In this document: positions 16,615 to 24,551 of the stretch, one piece after another
Layout of the letters: the number at the start of each line of letters is the position of its first letter
Numbering within the stretch: the stretch's first letter is position 1
DNA from: Paraburkholderia sp. IMGN_8
GTDB lineage: Bacteria; Pseudomonadota; Gammaproteobacteria; Burkholderiales; Burkholderiaceae
Direction: 5' to 3'
DNA: 64,000 nt
NCBI RefSeq assembly: GCF_038050405.1
Contig: NZ_CP150900.1
Span: forward strand, 930,001 to 994,000
Notes under the pieces: model-generated
What the model was told of the DNA's origin: nothing
What the model saw: the letters and a program-made list of their open reading frames with translations, nothing else
Databases searched by the model: none
Made by a program: the position numbers and the translations under genes

Positions 16615-19311
16615 TCACGCCAACGCCTTCTCCACAATCTCCCGCACGTCGCGCGACTTCACCTGCGAAGCGACTTTTTCCAACGCCGCGCGCATGCCGT
16701 CGCGCAGCGTCGGCGTAAAGCGGCGCCACAATTCCAGCGAGCGGGCGAGGCGGGCGGCCACTTGTGGATTGAGTGCGTCGAGCGCGATCACCTGGTCTGC
16801 CCAGAACGCGTAGCCCGAGCCATCTTCAGCATGGAACTGCGCCGGATTCGCCGCGCAGAAGCTGAAAATCAGCGAGCGCGCGCGATTCGGGTTCTTCAGG
16901 TTGAACGCCGGATGCGCCATCAGCTTGCGCACGACGTCGATCACCGGCCGCTGCGGGCTGCCGCGTTGTGTTGCTTGCAAAGCGAACCACTTGTCGATGA
17001 CGAGCGGCTCCTTTTCGAAGCGCCGGTAGAAGTCGTCCAGCGCCTGCTGCGCCTCCACGCTGCCGCCGTTGGCCGCCGACGCATTGAGCAGTGACGACAA
17101 CGCCGCCGAGCGGTCGGTCATGTTGTTGGCCACGGCGTACTGCGCGGACGCGAGGCGCACGGCTTCTGCCGGATCGTCCAGTTCCGCGAGATACGACAGC
17201 GCGAGATTCTTCAACACGCGGTGACCTGAAGCGGTAGGCGTCGCCTCGTATTCGCCCGGCGTGCCATGTTGCTCGTACACCGTCAGCCAGTCTTTCTTCA
17301 GCGCGTTCGCGAGACGCTTGCGCACGAACTGGCGTGCCGCGTGAACCGCCGCCGGATTCGATTCGGCCATCTGTTCGGCCAGATACGCTTCCGACGGCAG
17401 CATCAGCGCCAATTCGCGGAACGCCGGCGAGAGCGTCTCGTCGGTCAGTACGCGGGCGAACGCGGCGACCACCGAATCGTCGAGTTGCAGCGGCGCGCCG
17501 GCCGCCGCGCGCCCGGCCAGCGCCAGCAATTCGCGCGTGGCGAGCCGTTGACCGGCTTCCCAACGGTTGAATGGATCACTGTCATGCGCGAGCAGGAACG
17601 CCAACTGGTCGACCGAATAGTCGTACTCGACGATCACCGGCGCCGAGAAATTGCGCAGCAACGAGGGTAGCGGTTCTTGCGCGACGTTGACGAACGTGAA
17701 GGTCTGTTCGGTCTGCGTGAATTCGAGCACCCGCGTGGTGGAGGGGCCGGCTTGGGCTTCACCTTCCATTTGCAGCGGCAGATCCGCGCCATCCTTGCCG
17801 ATCAGGCCAATCGCGAACGGGATCAGCAGCGGTCCTTTTTGCGTTTCGCGCGCGGCCGGCGCGGCCTCGCCATAACCTTGCGTGAGCGTCACGCTGTAGC
17901 GTTGCTGCGCGGCGTCGTACCTGGTCCGAACGGACACGCGTGGCGTGCCGGCCTGGCTGTACCAGCGCTCGAATTGCGCGAGATCGCGGCCATTCGCATC
18001 GGCAAGCGCGTGACGGAAATCGTCGCAGGTCACGGCCTGCCCGTCGTGGCGCTTGAAGTACAGGTCCATGCCCTTGCGAAAACCGTCGCGGCCGAACAGC
18101 GTCTGATACATCCGCACGACTTCCGAGCCTTTCTCGTAGACCGTCATCGTGTAGAAGTTGTTGATCTCGACGTAGCTTTCCGGGCGTACCGGATGCGCCA
18201 TCGGACCGGCATCTTCGGCGAACTGCATCTGGCGCAGCACGCGCACGTCCTCGATGCGTTTGGTGGCGCGCGCGGCTTCATCCGTCGCACCGCCGGCCAT
18301 GTCGGCCGAGAATTCCTGATCGCGGAACACCGTCAGGCCTTCTTTCAGGCTCAACTGGAACCAGTCGCGGCAGGTCACGCGGTTGCCGGTCCAGTTGTGG
18401 AAGTATTCATGGCCGACCACTGCCTCGATGTTCGCGAAGTCGGTGTCCGTTGCCGTTTCAGGATTCGCCAGCACGTACTTCGTGTTGAAGATGTTGAGCC
18501 CTTTGTTTTCCATCGCGCCCATGTTGAAGTCGCTCACCGCGACGATCATGAAGCGGTCCAGATCGAGTTCGAGCCCGAAGCGCTCCTCGTCCCAGCGGAT
18601 CGAGTGGGTCAACGAATCCATCGCGTGACGGGTCTTGTCCAGGTCGTGCGGTTCGACCCATACTTGTAACAGCTTGTCCTTGCCCGAGCCGCTCTTCACG
18701 CGTTCTTCGAGCGCGACCAGCTTGCCCGCGACCAAGGCGAACAGGTAGCTCGGCTTCCTGAACGGATCTTCCCAGCGGGCGAAATGGCGGCCGTCCGGCA
18801 GATCGCCTTCTTCGAGCAGATTGCCGTTCGACAGCAGCACCGGATAGTCGGTCTTGTTGGCGCGCAGCGTGACCGTGAAGGTCGCCATGACGTCCGGGCG
18901 GTCGAGGAAATAGGTAATGCGGCGAAAGCCCTCGGCCTCGCACTGCGTGAAGAAGTTGCCGCCCGACACATACAGGCCCGACAGCGTGGTGTTCTCCGCC
19001 GGATTGCAAATGCTAGTGAGCGTCAGTTCGAAAGCGTCGGGCACGTTGTCGAGGATCAAACCGTGCTCGTGCGCATGCGTACTGGTAAAGGGCGTACCGT
19101 CGATCGCGGCGCTGACGAACTCGAGTTGTTCGCCCATCAATTCGAAATGCGCGGCGCGGGGGGCGTCCGGATTGCGGCGCACGCGCATCGTGTTCTTGAC
19201 GACGGTGCGTTCGGGGACCAGATCGAACTCCAGTGCGACGGTGTCGATCAGGAAGGCGGGCGGCGCGTAATCGGCGCGGCGGATCACATTGGGCGTTGCG
19301 GTATCGGCCAT
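16615..19311 (-). CDS. pepN: aminopeptidase N (M1 zinc metallopeptidase)
   Basis: Major cytosolic aminopeptidase that trims N-terminal residues from peptides. The 898-residue product has the substrate-recognition motif GAMENKG and the zinc site HEYFHNWTGNRV (HExxH) with the downstream Glu in LKEGLTVFRDQEF, followed by the immunoglobulin-like and long helical C-terminal domains of the PepN subclass. The start at 19311 (MADTATPNV) gives the usual length; a further 26 codons upstream look non-coding. It is a single gene with its own terminator, divergent from the lipoprotein gene at 19546. Confidence 0.97.
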   Translation of the reverse strand: MADTATPNVIRRADYAPPAFLIDTVALEFDLVPERTVVKNTMRVRRNPDAPRAAHFELMGEQLEFVSAAIDGTPFTSTHAHEHGLILDNVPDAFELTLTSICNPAENTTLSGLYVSGGNFFTQCEAEGFRRITYFLDRPDVMATFTVTLRANKTDYPVLLSNGNLLEEGDLPDGRHFARWEDPFRKPSYLFALVAGKLVALEERVKSGSGKDKLLQVWVEPHDLDKTRHAMDSLTHSIRWDEERFGLELDLDRFMIVAVSDFNMGAMENKGLNIFNTKYVLANPETATDTDFANIEAVVGHEYFHNWTGNRVTCRDWFQLSLKEGLTVFRDQEFSADMAGGATDEAARATKRIEDVRVLRQMQFAEDAGPMAHPVRPESYVEINNFYTMTVYEKGSEVVRMYQTLFGRDGFRKGMDLYFKRHDGQAVTCDDFRHALADANGRDLAQFERWYSQAGTPRVSVRTRYDAAQQRYSVTLTQGYGEAAPAARETQKGPLLIPFAIGLIGKDGADLPLQMEGEAQAGPSTTRVLEFTQTEQTFTFVNVAQEPLPSLLRNFSAPVIVEYDYSVDQLAFLLAHDSDPFNRWEAGQRLATRELLALAGRAAAGAPLQLDDSVVAAFARVLTDETLSPAFRELALMLPSEAYLAEQMAESNPAAVHAARQFVRKRLANALKKDWLTVYEQHGTPGEYEATPTASGHRVLKNLALSYLAELDDPAEAVRLASAQYAVANNMTDRSAALSSLLNASAANGGSVEAQQALDDFYRRFEKEPLVIDKWFALQATQRGSPQRPVIDVVRKLMAHPAFNLKNPNRARSLIFSFCAANPAQFHAEDGSGYAFWADQVIALDALNPQVAARLARSLELWRRFTPTLRDGMRAALEKVASQVKSRDVREIVEKALA

Positions 19312-19418
19312 GGCGTTCTGTAGTGATGGGACTCGAGCCGTCACGCGCGAGAAGGGCACGCGAGCCGGGCTTGTCGAGCCATTGTACAAAGCCTCGGCGG
19401 ATCGTGCGGGGCGAACTT

Positions 19419-19447
19419 TTTACCGAATCGCCAGGTCAGCGTATTAT
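19419..19447 (+). promoter_or_regulatory. promoter candidate for the DUF4136 lipoprotein gene
   Basis: TTTACC (19419-19424) and TATTAT (19442-19447) are 17 bases apart and about 100 bases before the ATG at 19546. A GC-rich stem (CGCGCGC/GCGCGCG) follows in the leader at about 19467-19485. Confidence 0.5.
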
Positions 19448-19545
19448 CGGTCGCGCCTTCGCGGGGCGCGCGCTTTAGCGCGCGAAAGCATGCGAACGCA
19501 CGAACCCGGTCAAGACTGGCGATAACAGGCAACACGAGGTAGACC

Positions 19546-20238
19546 ATGAACATCGATCGATGGACCCGCCGCGCCACGCTGCTGCTAGCGACGCTGACGG
19601 TGCTGCTGTCCGGCTGCACGACCTACGTGACCACCCAGGTCACGGCCTTCTCCGACTGGAGCGGCAACGACGCCACGCGGACCTATGCGTTCACCCGGGC
19701 GGCGGATCAAAAGAACAACCTCGAACTCTCCACCTACGAGCGCATTGTCGCCAATGAACTCGCGCCGTATGCGTTCCGTCTGGTCGACGCATCGCAGGCG
19801 CGTTATCTGGTTGGGCTGTCGTATGGCATTCGCTCGGACATGGTGACGGTGGCCGAGCCGGTCTACTACAACCCTTGGCCGGCGCCTTATTGGGGCCGGC
19901 CGTTCGACCCGTGGGGACCGTGGGGGCCGTACCCGGCCGGGTACGTGAATCAGAGCTACCCGATCTATACGCATCTGCTCGGCGTGCGGATCACCGAGCG
20001 TACAACCGGCAAGGAGGTCTATAACGTGACCGCGCGCAACTCCGGCGGCGAATCGTCGTTGGTGCGGGCCATGCCTTATCTGGCGCGCAGTGCGCTGGCC
20101 GACTTCCCGCTCGGCAACGGCGTCGTGCACACGGTGAAGATTCCGCTGGACAAGGACGGCGGGGCATCGAACGAGGTTGCCGGAACGGGCGCCGCGCCTG
20201 CCGCAGCGCCGGCGTCAGGCGCGAAGGTCGTGCAGTAA
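19546..20238 (+). CDS. DUF4136 family lipoprotein
   Basis: Membrane-anchored protein of unknown function. The 230-residue precursor has a lipoprotein signal peptide with the lipobox LLSGC at residues 20-24. A DUF4136 domain follows: TYAFTRAADQKNNLELSTYERIVANELAPYAFRLVDASQARYLVGLSYGI. A Pro/Trp/Tyr-rich loop (PWPAPYWGRPFDPWGPWGPYP) sits in the middle, then TTGKEVYNVTARN and an alanine-rich tail. Such proteins are frequent in Burkholderia and usually unstudied. It is a single gene with a promoter candidate and a shared terminator at 20277-20324. Confidence 0.88.
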   Translation: MNIDRWTRRATLLLATLTVLLSGCTTYVTTQVTAFSDWSGNDATRTYAFTRAADQKNNLELSTYERIVANELAPYAFRLVDASQARYLVGLSYGIRSDMVTVAEPVYYNPWPAPYWGRPFDPWGPWGPYPAGYVNQSYPIYTHLLGVRITERTTGKEVYNVTARNSGGESSLVRAMPYLARSALADFPLGNGVVHTVKIPLDKDGGASNEVAGTGAAPAAAPASGAKVVQ

Positions 20239-20276
20239 GCGAGCGCCTCGCTTACCTACGCGCGCTGCGGCGCAAC

Positions 20277-20324
20277 AAAAAAAGCGGCCCGGCAGGTCAT
20301 CCTTGCCGGGCCGCTTTGTTTTGC
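20277..20324. terminator. bidirectional terminator between convergent genes
   Basis: A 14-bp perfect stem (AAAGCGGCCCGGCA at 20281-20294 with TGCCGGGCCGCTTT at 20304-20317) has an A7 run on the left and TTTGTTTT on the right, so it can end both the lipoprotein gene and the convergent UPF0016 gene. Confidence 0.92.
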
Positions 20325-20377
20325 AGCTTGCCTGTGAGGCTAGCGGCCACCGCCACAGTCACTCACGGCCGCCCCGC

Positions 20378-20950
20378 TTAAACGCCGACACCGAACAACG
20401 CCATCGTCCCCAGAATCACGAACATCACGGCGGCGATGCCATGCACGAGCTTGGTCGGCAGCTTATGGGCGAAGCGGTCGCCGAGCAGGATTGCCGGCAC
20501 GTTGGCGATCATCATGCCGAGCGTCGTGCCCGCCACCACGCCGAAGAAATCGTGAAAGCGCGCCGCGAGCGCGACGGTCGCGATCTGCGTCTTGTCGCCC
20601 ATTTCCGCGAGAAAGAAAGTCACCACGGTCGCGCCGAACACGCCGAAGTGCGTGCGGCTGGTGTTGGCTTCTTCGTCGTCGAGTTTGTCGGGCACCAGAA
20701 TCCACAGGCCCATCGCGATGAATGACGCAGCCAGCGCCCAGCGCATGATGGTTGGCGTGAGAAGCGAGCCGAGCCACGCGCCGAGGGCGCCGGCGCAGGC
20801 ATGATTGACGAGGGTGGCGGCCAGCACGCCGAGAATGATCGGCAGCGGCTTGCGATAACGGGCGGCAAGGACGAGCGAGAGCAATTGCGTCTTGTCGCCG
20901 ATTTCGGCGAGCGCGACCGCTCCGGTCGAAATGAGAAAAGCGTGATCCAC
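20378..20950 (-). CDS. UPF0016 (GDT1/TMEM165) family Mn2+/Ca2+ transporter
   Basis: Inner-membrane cation exporter. The 190-residue product is an internal duplication with six hydrophobic segments and the two family signatures EIGDKTQ (near residue 17) and EMGDKTQ (near residue 124). The start is GTG at 20950 (VDHAFLIST), 10 bases after GGGGA; upstream frame extension runs through the riboswitch and is rejected. Bacterial members controlled by the yybP-ykoY element export manganese, and such an element lies directly upstream here. It is convergent with the lipoprotein gene. Confidence 0.9.
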   Translation of the reverse strand: MDHAFLISTGAVALAEIGDKTQLLSLVLAARYRKPLPIILGVLAATLVNHACAGALGAWLGSLLTPTIMRWALAASFIAMGLWILVPDKLDDEEANTSRTHFGVFGATVVTFFLAEMGDKTQIATVALAARFHDFFGVVAGTTLGMMIANVPAILLGDRFAHKLPTKLVHGIAAVMFVILGTMALFGVGV

Positions 20951-21027
20951 GTTTTGATTGTCCCCGGGCCGAGATATGAACGAGCGACGACCCACGACAC
21001 GCCGGGCCCTCTTACGGCGCGTGTGGA

Positions 21028-21170
21028 TCATCGGTCTCGCCAGGCCAGAGGCTGCGGCTGCCATGGCCGTACAGGCCAAGTCTGTTGACAGGCGCCCCCG
21101 CGAATCGCACGCTCGACGCACCCAGATCACAGCGGCGCAGACGTGTCGCGGGGCGGCTACTCCCCAATGA
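21028..21170 (-). promoter_or_regulatory. yybP-ykoY-type manganese riboswitch
   Basis: The minus strand between the promoter and the UPF0016 gene holds the family landmarks in order. These are GGGGAGTAGCC right after the first helix strand, an internal hairpin region, CTGTCAACAG, and finally CTGGCGAGACC. The terminal helix pairs TCATTGG (21164-21170) with CCGATGA (21028-21034), one G-U included. The aptamer is about 143 bases. A TATACT -10 hexamer lies just upstream (21179-21184), so transcription starts almost at the aptamer. The 77 bases from the aptamer to the GTG would hold the expression platform, perhaps masking the GGGGA ribosome site. Confidence 0.85.
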
Positions 21171-21184
21171 GGGACGGAGTATAA

Positions 21185-21759
21185 CAGGCCAGAATGCGCG
21201 ACGCCCGAATCCGGCACTGCCGCCACCAATAAAACGCCGTAACAGTCCGTTTGCGCGAGCCGAAGCACCTGTGAAGCATTGCCATCGCGGCGAGCGGAAT
21301 CGTCGAAGTGTGCCGAACTGAAACAGATGTATAGAAAGATAAATGAAAGCATGTGCGGCCACGTTTGCCGGGCGCTCTCAGCAGGACAGCCCGGCGCAAG
21401 CGGCTTTACAGCGCAATCGCGCGCGCAGAAGTGCCGCGGGAGTAGCGGATGGCTGACGTCAAGCCGCCCGTCGCACCCGCAATACGGATACAGATGGATA
21501 CGTCTTTTGTGGCTGATTTAATCCAGAATATTCAGTATGATTCCGGCGACCACAGGGAGCCTTGAACAATCCACCGTAAAAGCGGCAATGGCGACTCAAT
21601 AATTGGGGTCGTGTTCCGTTAACTCGCTGAACCTTATAAGAAGATTGGATTGAGCCCCGTTTGGAGATTGCCGATCCGCGCGGCGCGCACATGCTGTGAC
21701 GGCTGTGTTTCCCGTCAGGCGTCCTCAGCCTCTCCTCGCTTCTACGCGCGAACACCGAT
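21185..21759. other. gene-free region ahead of the aryl polyene cluster
   Basis: About 575 bases with no supported coding sequence. It must contain the riboswitch promoter (-35 side, minus strand) and the promoter of the biosynthetic operon (plus strand). A TATAAG within the palindrome CTTATAAG at about 21634-21641 is the best -10-like word, but no clear -35 was found. Confidence 0.5.
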
Positions 21760-22503
21760 ATGCCCGATCTGCACTGGACCATTCCGGTCGCTCGCTGGTC
21801 TAGCTGGCCTGCTGCCGCATCTGCCGCACCCGATATCGGCTTCATCGAGCCGATCGTGCGGCGTCGCCTGAGCACTTTGTCCAGGATCGCCCTGAAGGTG
21901 GCGCATGATTGCGTGGCGCAAGATGACGTGCGGGTCGTGTTCGCCTCGCGCCACGGCGAATTGCGGCGCACCACCGACATATTGCGCTCCATCAGCGCGG
22001 GCGAGCCGGTGTCGCCGACCGCTTTCAGTCTGTCCGTGCTGAACGCGATGACCGGCGTGTTCGGCATTGCGCGCGGCGATCGCTCCGCCGCAAGTGCAAT
22101 CTCCGCTGGCGCCGAAACGCTCGGCTATGCGCTGCTCGAAGCGTACGCACAATATGCGACGCAGCCTGCATCGCCGGTGCTGCTGGTGTACGCCGACGAA
22201 CCGGCCGATCCCAGGTACGGCACCATTGAAGATGAAGTGCAGGGTGGTGCGATCGCGATCCTGCTGAACAAGGAAACGGCGGTGGGGCAACTCGTCTGCA
22301 CGCTGTCCGGCGCGGATGCGGCGGCATCTGGCTCTGGATCTGCGCAAGCAAACCCGGCGGAAGCAGGTGCAGAAACAGACGCGGACGAGCGGTTTGCGAC
22401 CCAGAGCCAGGCGCTGCAACACTGTCTCGACACTCGCAAATCCGCTGCGTGGCAAGGCACAGGCGTCACATGGCATTGGAGCTGGCATGACTGCGCGGCT
22501 TGA
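21760..22503 (+). CDS. ketosynthase-like protein without active-site Cys (chain-length-factor type), APE cluster
   Basis: The 247-residue product resembles the N-terminal half of a beta-ketoacyl synthase: DDVRVVFASRHGELRRTTDILRSI and SPTAFSLSVLNAMTGVFGI fit the thiolase fold. The position of the nucleophilic cysteine is replaced in ISAGAETLGYALLEAY. Such Cys-less partners pair with true ketosynthases as chain-length factors in aryl polyene clusters. The tail from about residue 190 is Ala/Glu-rich. The next gene starts inside this one (22487). The ATG at 21760 lacks a strong ribosome site. It is probably the first gene of the operon. Confidence 0.8.
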   Translation: MPDLHWTIPVARWSSWPAAASAAPDIGFIEPIVRRRLSTLSRIALKVAHDCVAQDDVRVVFASRHGELRRTTDILRSISAGEPVSPTAFSLSVLNAMTGVFGIARGDRSAASAISAGAETLGYALLEAYAQYATQPASPVLLVYADEPADPRYGTIEDEVQGGAIAILLNKETAVGQLVCTLSGADAAASGSGSAQANPAEAGAETDADERFATQSQALQHCLDTRKSAAWQGTGVTWHWSWHDCAA

Positions 22504-23281
22504 TTATGGCTGGCGGTTCTGCGCGACAGGCATGGCGTTCGTGGTGTTTGGCATCTGCGGCGTGCTGTTCTCGGTGCTGGTGTTCCCGTTCGCGTGGCTA
22601 TGGCCGCATCGGGTGTCGCGTCAGCGTGCGGTGACGAGCGTGATCCATTGGTTTTTCCGCGCGCTGGTCGCGGTGTTGCAGCGTATCGGCGTGATGGAGT
22701 TCGAGGTGTCGGGTGCACAGGTGTTGCGCGCGGCCGGGCCGGCGATCGTCGTCGCCAATCATCCGACTTATCTCGACGTGATGGTGCTGCTGTCGTTGAC
22801 GCCGCGTGCCTGTTGCGTGGTGAAAAACGCGCATTGGAGCAACCCGTGTTTCTGGGGGATCGTGCGCTCGGCTGAATATGTGAGCAACGCCGATCCGTCG
22901 GCGCTCGTCGAAGCCGGCGCGCGGCAGCTTGAGGCAGGCTATACGATGATCATTTTTCCCGAAGGCACGCGCAGCCCCGCGCCGAACCGGCTGCACGCGT
23001 TTTCACGCGGTTTCGCGCATATGGCGCTGAAAGCCGGCGCGCCGATCGTGCCGGTGCTGATGGATTGCGATCCGCCGGCGTTCACCAAGCAGATGCGCTG
23101 GTACGACGTGCCGGCGCGTGCTTTCCGGATGCGCGTGAACGTGCTCGAGCCGCTTGGCGTCGAGCAGCTTGCGGCCCACGACACTTCACCGTCTCTCGCG
23201 GCGCGCAGCGTGACGAGCGCCATCGAAGCACACATTACTCAGCACCTGTTCGATTATGGATTCTTTAAAACTGGAAATTAA
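22487..23281 (+). CDS. 1-acyl-glycerol-3-phosphate acyltransferase-like (PlsC family), APE cluster
   Basis: The 264-residue membrane-associated acyltransferase begins MTARLDYGWRFCATGMAF with a hydrophobic N-terminal helix (about residues 12-40). It carries the PlsC motifs NHPTYLD (NHx4D) and FPEGTRS, plus the GAPIVPV motif further on. In the cluster it would attach or exchange an acyl group on the lipid anchor of the aryl polyene. It overlaps the preceding gene by 17 bases and the following carrier-protein gene by 26 bases, so translation is probably coupled. The exact acceptor is not known. Confidence 0.88.
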   Translation: MTARLDYGWRFCATGMAFVVFGICGVLFSVLVFPFAWLWPHRVSRQRAVTSVIHWFFRALVAVLQRIGVMEFEVSGAQVLRAAGPAIVVANHPTYLDVMVLLSLTPRACCVVKNAHWSNPCFWGIVRSAEYVSNADPSALVEAGARQLEAGYTMIIFPEGTRSPAPNRLHAFSRGFAHMALKAGAPIVPVLMDCDPPAFTKQMRWYDVPARAFRMRVNVLEPLGVEQLAAHDTSPSLAARSVTSAIEAHITQHLFDYGFFKTGN

Positions 23282-23555
23282 ACAGCTTCTGATCGAAGCG
23301 CTCGATCTGGAAGACCTGAGCCCCGCCGATATCGACGACGACGCCCCGTTGTTCGATACGGACGGCATCGGTCTCGACTCGATCGACGCGCTCGAAATCG
23401 GCATCGTGCTGCGCAAACAATACCAACTGACCATCGCAGCGAACGATGAACGCACGCGCGAATACTTCCGTTCGATCAGTACACTGGCCGCGCTGGTCGC
23501 CAGTCAGCGCGCAGCGGCGCACGCTGTGAGCGAAACCACAAAGAAGGGGGAATAA
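23256..23555 (+). CDS. acyl carrier protein 1, APE cluster
   Basis: The 99-residue four-helix carrier protein has the phosphopantetheine site GLDSIDALE with the attachment serine at residue 42. It is longer than FabD-type ACPs by a C-terminal Ala/Ser/Lys tail. It overlaps the acyltransferase gene by 26 bases and ends 4 bases before the second carrier-protein gene. Two carrier proteins are normal for aryl polyene clusters, one thought to load the starter and one to carry extension; which is which is not visible here. Confidence 0.92.
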   Translation: MDSLKLEIKQLLIEALDLEDLSPADIDDDAPLFDTDGIGLDSIDALEIGIVLRKQYQLTIAANDERTREYFRSISTLAALVASQRAAAHAVSETTKKGE

Positions 23556-23558
23556 ATC

Positions 23559-23810
23559 GTGTCCGAGGCAGATATTCTTGAGCGCATCCGCGCCATCTTC
23601 AAAGAGAACTTCGCGATCGAGCCGGAACGCGTGACGCCCGAGGCGAACCTGTTCGAAGACCTCGATCTCGACAGCATCGATGCAGTCGATCTCGCGATCA
23701 AATTGCAGGAAATGACCGGCCGCCGCATCAAGCCGGAAGAGTTCAAGTCGGTGCGCACGGTCGGTGATGTGATCGGTGCGGTCGAATCGCTGCTGGCGGC
23801 GCAGGGCTGA
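23559..23810 (+). CDS. acyl carrier protein 2, APE cluster
   Basis: The 83-residue product matches a standard ACP with DLDLDSIDAVDLAIKLQE, attachment serine at residue 39. The start is GTG at 23559, preceded by AAGGGGG with a suitable gap; no ATG is available nearby. It follows the first carrier-protein gene by 3 bases and its stop codon overlaps the next start (TGATG), showing tight translational coupling. Confidence 0.93.
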   Translation: MSEADILERIRAIFKENFAIEPERVTPEANLFEDLDLDSIDAVDLAIKLQEMTGRRIKPEEFKSVRTVGDVIGAVESLLAAQG

Positions 23811-24469
23811 TGCCGTCCGTGCGCTCGCGCATGCAAGCGGCAGCCGGCCCTCGCGGCGAGGCTGCCCCCGGCGCCGAGCGCCGCTGGGCCGGGACCGTTG
23901 TGCAGGTCGCGTTGAAACTCGCGTATCCCGCGCTGATTCTGTGCGCGTGGCGTTGGGACACGCCGCGCTATGTCGGCTGCATGCTGTTCGCTATTTTGTG
24001 GCTGCAACGCTGGGCGGGCAGCGGCGCGGTCGCGACGTCGCTGCGGCGGCTCTCCGCGATCGATTGGGCCGTGGCCTTGCTGCTGAGCTGTGCATCCGCG
24101 GCGATCGTGCTGACCAATAGCGAGCTGCTGTTGCGCCTCTATCCGTCGCTCGTCAATCTGGGCCTGTTGATCGCGTTCGGCGCGACGCTCGTGCGCGGCC
24201 CGTCGATAATCGAAAAATTCGCCCGGCTGGGCAATCCGGATCTGCCGCCGGCCGCCGTGCGCCATACGCGCCGCGTGACGCAGGTGTGGTGTGTGTTCTT
24301 CGTGCTGAACGGCGCATTTTCCGTTTACACCGCTTTGTACTGGAGCCGCGCGAGCTGGTCGCTCTATAACGGTGCGATCGCGTACGGGCTGATCGGCGTG
24401 CTGCTGGTGGCCGAAGTGCTCTGGCGTTATCTGGTCGTGCTGCCGCGAGCCGCGCGTTCGGAGGCATGA
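23810..24469 (+). CDS. integral membrane protein (COG4648-like), APE cluster
   Basis: The 219-residue product has a basic N-terminus of about 30 residues followed by about six hydrophobic segments (for example LAYPALILCAWRWDT, AIDWAVALLLSCASAAIVL, YPSLVNLGLLIAFGATLV, GAIAYGLIGVLLVAEVLW). Proteins of this kind accompany ketosynthase/ACP genes in aryl polyene clusters; their activity is not established. The ATG at 23810 overlaps the preceding stop. A GC-rich dispersed repeat follows the stop codon. Confidence 0.8.
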   Translation: MPSVRSRMQAAAGPRGEAAPGAERRWAGTVVQVALKLAYPALILCAWRWDTPRYVGCMLFAILWLQRWAGSGAVATSLRRLSAIDWAVALLLSCASAAIVLTNSELLLRLYPSLVNLGLLIAFGATLVRGPSIIEKFARLGNPDLPPAAVRHTRRVTQVWCVFFVLNGAFSVYTALYWSRASWSLYNGAIAYGLIGVLLVAEVLWRYLVVLPRAARSEA

Positions 24470-24470
24470 T

Positions 24471-24551
24471 GAACTACCCCCACGCTCACATTCGTTCGCT
24501 GCCCCCCAAGGGGGCCGCGGCCTCCCTTGGGGCGGCCCGGCGGGAGGCCGC
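24471..24551. repeat. GC-rich palindromic dispersed repeat between two APE genes
   Basis: An 80-base element composed of nested palindromes (CCCCCAAGGGGG, GGCCGCGGCC, CCTTGGGGCGGCC) fills the gap between the membrane protein gene and the adenylation gene. I recall very similar elements dispersed in many Burkholderiales genomes. Its right end supplies GGGAGG 4 bases before the ATG at 24552, so it appears to provide the ribosome site. It shares the CCAAGGGG core with the in-frame repeats at 31065 and 32718. Confidence 0.7.

Noticed and set aside
24471..24551. Repeat considered as an insertion sequence end
   Set aside because: No transposase and no matching second end nearby; it looks like a short dispersed palindromic element.
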